Positions 38,078-41,367 of a DNA stretch of 41,367 nucleotides are shown here, piece after piece (the first letter of the stretch is position 1; each line of letters starts with the position of its first letter). Location: assembly GCA_009780855.1 (NCBI GenBank), contig WQZG01000024.1, positions 1 through 41,367 on the forward strand. The letters are read 5' to 3'. A program made the translations under genes and the position numbers. Origin of the DNA: Treponema sp. GTDB taxonomy: Bacteria > Spirochaetota > Spirochaetia > Treponematales > Breznakiellaceae. Below the pieces are notes generated by a model, which had not been told where the DNA came from, searched no databases, and saw nothing but the letters and a program-made list of their open reading frames with translations.

Positions 38078-38108
38078 GTTAGGCCTGCATTTACAGAAGA
38101 GGGAACTG

Positions 38109-38642
38109 ATGAAGTATACTCCCCGGGTAACCGGAGACGAAGAAAGTGTCCTGCTGGACAGCCTGGAGCCTGTCGCCAAAGGACTTGGAATGGCTGTCCT
38201 GGAACTTTCGCTGTGCAGGCGCAAGGGCAGGGGTTCTGCCGGCAGCGTTCAGGTAAAAGTTACTGTTTATAAAGACGGGAATATGGGCGTTGACGACTGC
38301 TCCCGTTTTCACAGGGCGATTTTGCCAAGGCTGGAATTGGCTTTTAACGGACAGGATCTGAGTGTGGAGGTTTCATCGCCGGGAATCGGACGTTTGATCA
38401 AGGACGGCAGTGAGATGGCCTATTTTATCGGACGGAACATCAGGTGCTATTGCAGCTGCGGGACTGCAGGCAGCGGCGGAGCCAGAGGACCAGGAGAAGC
38501 CGCCGCTAATCAGGATGGTTCAGGCTGGACAGGGGGAAAACTCCTGGCGGCGGACGAAAAAGGGGTGACTTTGGAAACCGCGAACGGAAAAATCGTATTG
38601 CCTTACGGAATTATCGCCAAGGCAAAACTTCAGGAATTTTAA
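38109..38642 (+). CDS. rimP: Ribosome maturation factor RimP
   Basis: A 177-residue cytoplasmic protein for 30S subunit maturation. Conserved parts: LEPVAKGLGMAVLELSL, VKVTVYKDGNMGVDDCSRFHRAI, and DLSVEVSSPGIGRLIKD (family SSPG(L/I)xRPL). The C-terminal Sm-like domain ends ETANGKIVLPYGIIAKAKL. The start is the ATG at 38109, with GAAGAGGG upstream; a TTG-started extension to 38076 would overlap the terminator stem and is rejected. An unusual Gly/Ala/Ser-rich insertion with two cysteines (about residues 114-143) interrupts the C-terminal domain. It is the first gene of the universal rimP-nusA-infB operon. Confidence 0.92.
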   Translation: MKYTPRVTGDEESVLLDSLEPVAKGLGMAVLELSLCRRKGRGSAGSVQVKVTVYKDGNMGVDDCSRFHRAILPRLELAFNGQDLSVEVSSPGIGRLIKDGSEMAYFIGRNIRCYCSCGTAGSGGARGPGEAAANQDGSGWTGGKLLAADEKGVTLETANGKIVLPYGIIAKAKLQEF

Positions 38643-38665
38643 AAAAAGAAACAGGAGGATAGACC

Positions 38666-40135
38666 GTGGCAACTGATATGTCGGAAGCGATTCGCCAGCT
38701 TATTCAGGACAGGGGTATGTCCGAGGAACTTATTTACAGGACTATCGAAAATACCCTGCTGGCTGCATATAAAAGAAAATACGGAAACTCAGATAACGCT
38801 ATCGTAAGGATCAGTGACGACAGGGAAGTCTCCATATATGCCAAAAAGAAAATTGTGGACGGGGTTTACGATCCTGTCAGCGAGATTGATTTGGAAGAAG
38901 CCAGGGATTTAAATCCCGAGGCCGATATCGGGGACGAACTTTTAATCGAAATAGACCCCAGGGATTTTGACAGGGTATCGGTGCAAAGCGCCAAGCAGAC
39001 AGCCCACCAGTCTATAAGGGAAATTCAGAAGGACAGTTTATATTCAGAATATAAGGACAAGGTCGGTGAAATTATCATCGGCTACTACCAGCGGGAGCGC
39101 AACGGGACGATTTATGTGGATCTGGGCAAAATGGAAGGCATCCTTCCAAAAAAATACCAGTCTCCCCGCGAAATTTATCACGTTAACGACCGCATCAAAG
39201 CCCTTATTACCGAAGTCAACAAAACTCCGGCCGGACTCCAGGTCGTGCTTTCCAGGACCCATACTGATTTTGTAAGGGCGATTTTTGAGCTGGAAGTGCC
39301 TGAGGTTTACGACAAAACTGTTGAAATACATAAAATAGTCCGGGAGCCCGGTTACAGGACCAAGCTGGCGGTTTATTCAAACCGCGAAGATGTTGATCCG
39401 GTAGGCGCCTGCGTAGGACTCAAGGGCGTTAGGATACTGGCGGTAATCAAGGAACTGGAAGGGGAAAAAATCGACATCTTAAAATACGACCCCGATCCCA
39501 GGCGTTTTATCAAGAACGCGCTCTCCCCGGCGGAAGTCCGCGATGTAATCATACTGGACGAGGCCAAACACCAGGCCCTTGCTGTTGTAAACGAATCCCA
39601 ATTCTCCCTGGCCATCGGCAAGCAGGGCCTCAATGTCAGACTGGCCAACAGGTTGGTGGACTGGAACATTGATGTAAAAACCGATGCCCAATTTGAAGAA
39701 ATGGATATCGCTGCCGAGTCCCGTCGCGCGGTTTCCGAGCTTTTTGGCGATTCAGAAACTTACGGCGAAGAAATTTCACGGATATCCGAACTTCCCGGTG
39801 TGGACACAGCAGTTGCAAAGACCCTCCTGGACAACAATATTGACTTTATAGAAGATTTCCTTGCTATCCAGGATGAAGAACTTGCAAAAATTACCACAAT
39901 CTCAGCCGGACAGCTTGAAACTCTGCGTAAACTCATAGAAGAATACGTTGAAATAGTTGAAGAAGAAGAGGAACCGGAACCTTTGCCGGAATCCATACCG
40001 GATTTTGTCACTGAAGAAGCAGCCGCAGAAACCGAGGAATACCATTGCCCGGAATGCGGCGCCAAAATTACAGTGGATATGACCACCTGTCCGAATTGCG
40101 GGATAGGGCTGAGTTTTGAGTACGAGGATGAGTAA
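38666..40135 (+). CDS. nusA: Transcription termination/antitermination factor NusA with C-terminal zinc ribbon
   Basis: A 489-residue RNA-polymerase-associated factor controlling pausing, termination and antitermination. It starts with GTG after an AGGAGG site. Order: N-terminal RNAP-binding domain (1-~125), S1 domain (KVGEIIIGYYQRERNGTIYV), two KH domains (PVGACVGLKGVRILAVIKEL; ESQFSLAIGKQGLNVRLANR), then a helix-hairpin-helix acidic region (ISELPGVDTAVAKTLLDNN) in place of the long acidic repeats. After a Glu-rich linker the last 31 residues form a zinc ribbon, C461/C464 and C475/C478 (CPECG, CPNCG), which is not part of standard NusA. It is followed 22 nt later by infB. Confidence 0.95.
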   Translation: MATDMSEAIRQLIQDRGMSEELIYRTIENTLLAAYKRKYGNSDNAIVRISDDREVSIYAKKKIVDGVYDPVSEIDLEEARDLNPEADIGDELLIEIDPRDFDRVSVQSAKQTAHQSIREIQKDSLYSEYKDKVGEIIIGYYQRERNGTIYVDLGKMEGILPKKYQSPREIYHVNDRIKALITEVNKTPAGLQVVLSRTHTDFVRAIFELEVPEVYDKTVEIHKIVREPGYRTKLAVYSNREDVDPVGACVGLKGVRILAVIKELEGEKIDILKYDPDPRRFIKNALSPAEVRDVIILDEAKHQALAVVNESQFSLAIGKQGLNVRLANRLVDWNIDVKTDAQFEEMDIAAESRRAVSELFGDSETYGEEISRISELPGVDTAVAKTLLDNNIDFIEDFLAIQDEELAKITTISAGQLETLRKLIEEYVEIVEEEEEPEPLPESIPDFVTEEAAAETEEYHCPECGAKITVDMTTCPNCGIGLSFEYEDE

Positions 40136-40157
40136 GGCATGAGCCTCAAGGAGAATT

Positions 40158-41367
40158 ATGGCTGCGGAAACTGACAATGTAGTAAAACCCAAAGCAGAAC
40201 TGATCAAGAAAACTCAGACTGATCATGAAACTCACGAAGCTAAGACCCAGGCGGGCAAGTCCGGACCGGCTGACGGTTCTCTGTCCAATGCGTCAGCAAA
40301 TACCGCTGCAAATTCTGCGGCAGGTTCTTTGGCTGCCGCTTCCGGCAGCGCTTCCGGTGATCATCCGGAACGCCGTAAAGTTATTGTTGTTAAAAAGAAG
40401 CCCGCTGCATCAGCCGCGGTAACATCTGCTGCGCCGGCTGCCGCTGCAACCGCTGCCGCCGTGTCTGCAGCACCGGCTGCTGCGTCTGCTGCGCCAGCGG
40501 CTGCTGCACCCGTTGCGGCTGTTAAAAAAATGCAGCCTAAGGTTGTAGCAGCAAAACCGGCCGAACCGGAAGTTCCCGTACAGGAAGTAAAGCCTCCAGA
40601 GAAAGAAACAGTAAAAGAGATTGAGAAAGATAAAGAAGTCGTAAAAGAAAAAGAACCGGAACCCGAGACCGTAAAAGAAATTGTTCCGGAACCTGAGCCG
40701 GTTCCAAAAGCCGCGCCAAAAGAACCGGTTCCGTTTACAATTACCCAGAGGCCCGCGGCTGCCGCAGGTAAAGTCGGCGGAAAATTTGTCGGTCCAAGGC
40801 CGGTAAGACCTGCAGAAAGGCCCGCGCCGGCGGCTCCCAATAAACCCGCGTCCTTTGCAAAACCGGGCGGTTTTAACAACAGCCAGCCCGGCGGCGCCGG
40901 AGGTACAAATCGTTTCCCGCTCAGGGAAGGCACGGGCCGCCCATTTATACCCGGCGGTCGTCCTTCCGGAGCTCCGGGACAAAACAGGCAAGGTTTCCAT
41001 CAGGGCAGCCCAGGCGGCCCGCGTCCGGGTTACGGCCCCCGTCCGGGCGGTCCGCGCCCGGCAGGCGCGCGTCCGGGAGGCGGCCGTGTGCTGCCGCAGG
41101 GAACAGCTCCCATTCCGGAAGGCAAGACCCTTGGCAAAAAAACATTCAAGGCCAAAAAACCAATTTATACCCGCAAGGAAAAAGAACTGGAAATGGAGGA
41201 AAAACTCCTCCAGACCAAGAAAAAAATTACCCAGGTAGCCAATCCCATACCCAAATCAATAGAAATTATGGAGGTTATTTCCGTTTCGGAACTGGCCCGC
41301 AAAATGAACCTCAAGGCTTCAAACGTAATTTCCAAACTGATGAGCATGGGAATGATGGTCACGATTA
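40158..41367 (+). CDS. infB: Translation initiation factor IF-2, N-terminal part (runs off window)
   Basis: The first 403 codons of IF-2, with no stop before the window end. The start is ATG at 40158 with AAGGAG 4 nt upstream. The N-terminal region is typical low-complexity: Ala-rich stretches with the motif RRKVIVVKKKP, then a Lys/Glu/Pro-rich part, then a Gly/Arg/Pro-rich segment (GGPRPGYGPRPGGPRPAGAR). The conserved IF2_N domain begins near residue 374 (MEVISVSELARKMNLKASNV). The GTPase domains lie outside. The antisense frames across this region are shadows of its biased composition. Confidence 0.95.
   Translation, partial: MAAETDNVVKPKAELIKKTQTDHETHEAKTQAGKSGPADGSLSNASANTAANSAAGSLAAASGSASGDHPERRKVIVVKKKPAASAAVTSAAPAAAATAAAVSAAPAAASAAPAAAAPVAAVKKMQPKVVAAKPAEPEVPVQEVKPPEKETVKEIEKDKEVVKEKEPEPETVKEIVPEPEPVPKAAPKEPVPFTITQRPAAAAGKVGGKFVGPRPVRPAERPAPAAPNKPASFAKPGGFNNSQPGGAGGTNRFPLREGTGRPFIPGGRPSGAPGQNRQGFHQGSPGGPRPGYGPRPGGPRPAGARPGGGRVLPQGTAPIPEGKTLGKKTFKAKKPIYTRKEKELEMEEKLLQTKKKITQVANPIPKSIEIMEVISVSELARKMNLKASNVISKLMSMGMMVTI

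Noticed and set aside
40361-41000. Long antisense frames across the start of infB
   Set aside because: They are Ala/Gly/Ser- or Arg/Phe-rich mirror images of the low-complexity IF-2 N-terminus; the infB frame has a start, ribosome site and IF2_N domain.

Overview
The window looks like the chromosome of a Treponema-type spirochaete. The run tamB-bamA-skp-mutS is, from memory, the order found in Treponema pallidum. The solute-binding protein has the lipobox-less, GGAS-type leader I associate with gut treponemes. A sugar-acid and glycan-degrading gene set next to a universal rimP-nusA-infB operon fits a gut anaerobe. The genus is inferred; no rRNA is present.

Layout. 1-317: C-terminus of a membrane pyrophosphatase, then two hairpins, the second a clear terminator. 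450-1699 (minus): thymidylate kinase with an unusual P-loop, overlapping a small exported helical protein. 1760-13069 (plus): envelope and repair genes tamB, bamA, skp, mutS, then a 2-hydroxyacid dehydrogenase. 26015-13083 (minus): a long sugar-acid locus. gudD has its own near-consensus promoter and probably a leaderless start. Next comes a promoter overlapped by a LacI-type palindrome, driving a 48-residue ORF, garD, two ABC ATPases with two ABC-2 permeases, a DapA-family aldolase, a choline-sulfatase-like sulfatase, a GH2 beta-mannosidase and a zinc-type UROD-fold methyltransferase. GudD and GarD both yield 5-keto-4-deoxyglucarate, which the aldolase could split. No hexarate importer is visible, yet an exporter is built into the operon.

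26082-26903 (plus): ComF. 26925-36102: a visibly AT-richer cassette. A membrane-bound AraC regulator diverges from an LplA/B/C-type ABC importer operon that ends in an amidohydrolase and a GH95-like glycosidase. Two of its genes, the LplB-type permease and the glycosidase, are each interrupted by one in-frame TAA with no frameshift. A 17-bp direct repeat, six helical turns apart, lies against the operon promoter and is the likely regulator site.

36238-37263: YeiH-family transporter. 37289-37946: a scar of deletion-fused fragments from a second LplB/solute-binding-protein pair. 37994-38077: a promoter followed almost at once by an intrinsic terminator, then rimP, nusA (with a C-terminal zinc ribbon) and infB, which runs off the window end.

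No tRNA, rRNA, CRISPR array, integrase or transposase was seen. The best candidates for new biology are the hexarate operon with an embedded four-gene exporter and a coupled mini-protein, the two stop-only interruptions in one operon, and the promoter-terminator leader ahead of nusA.
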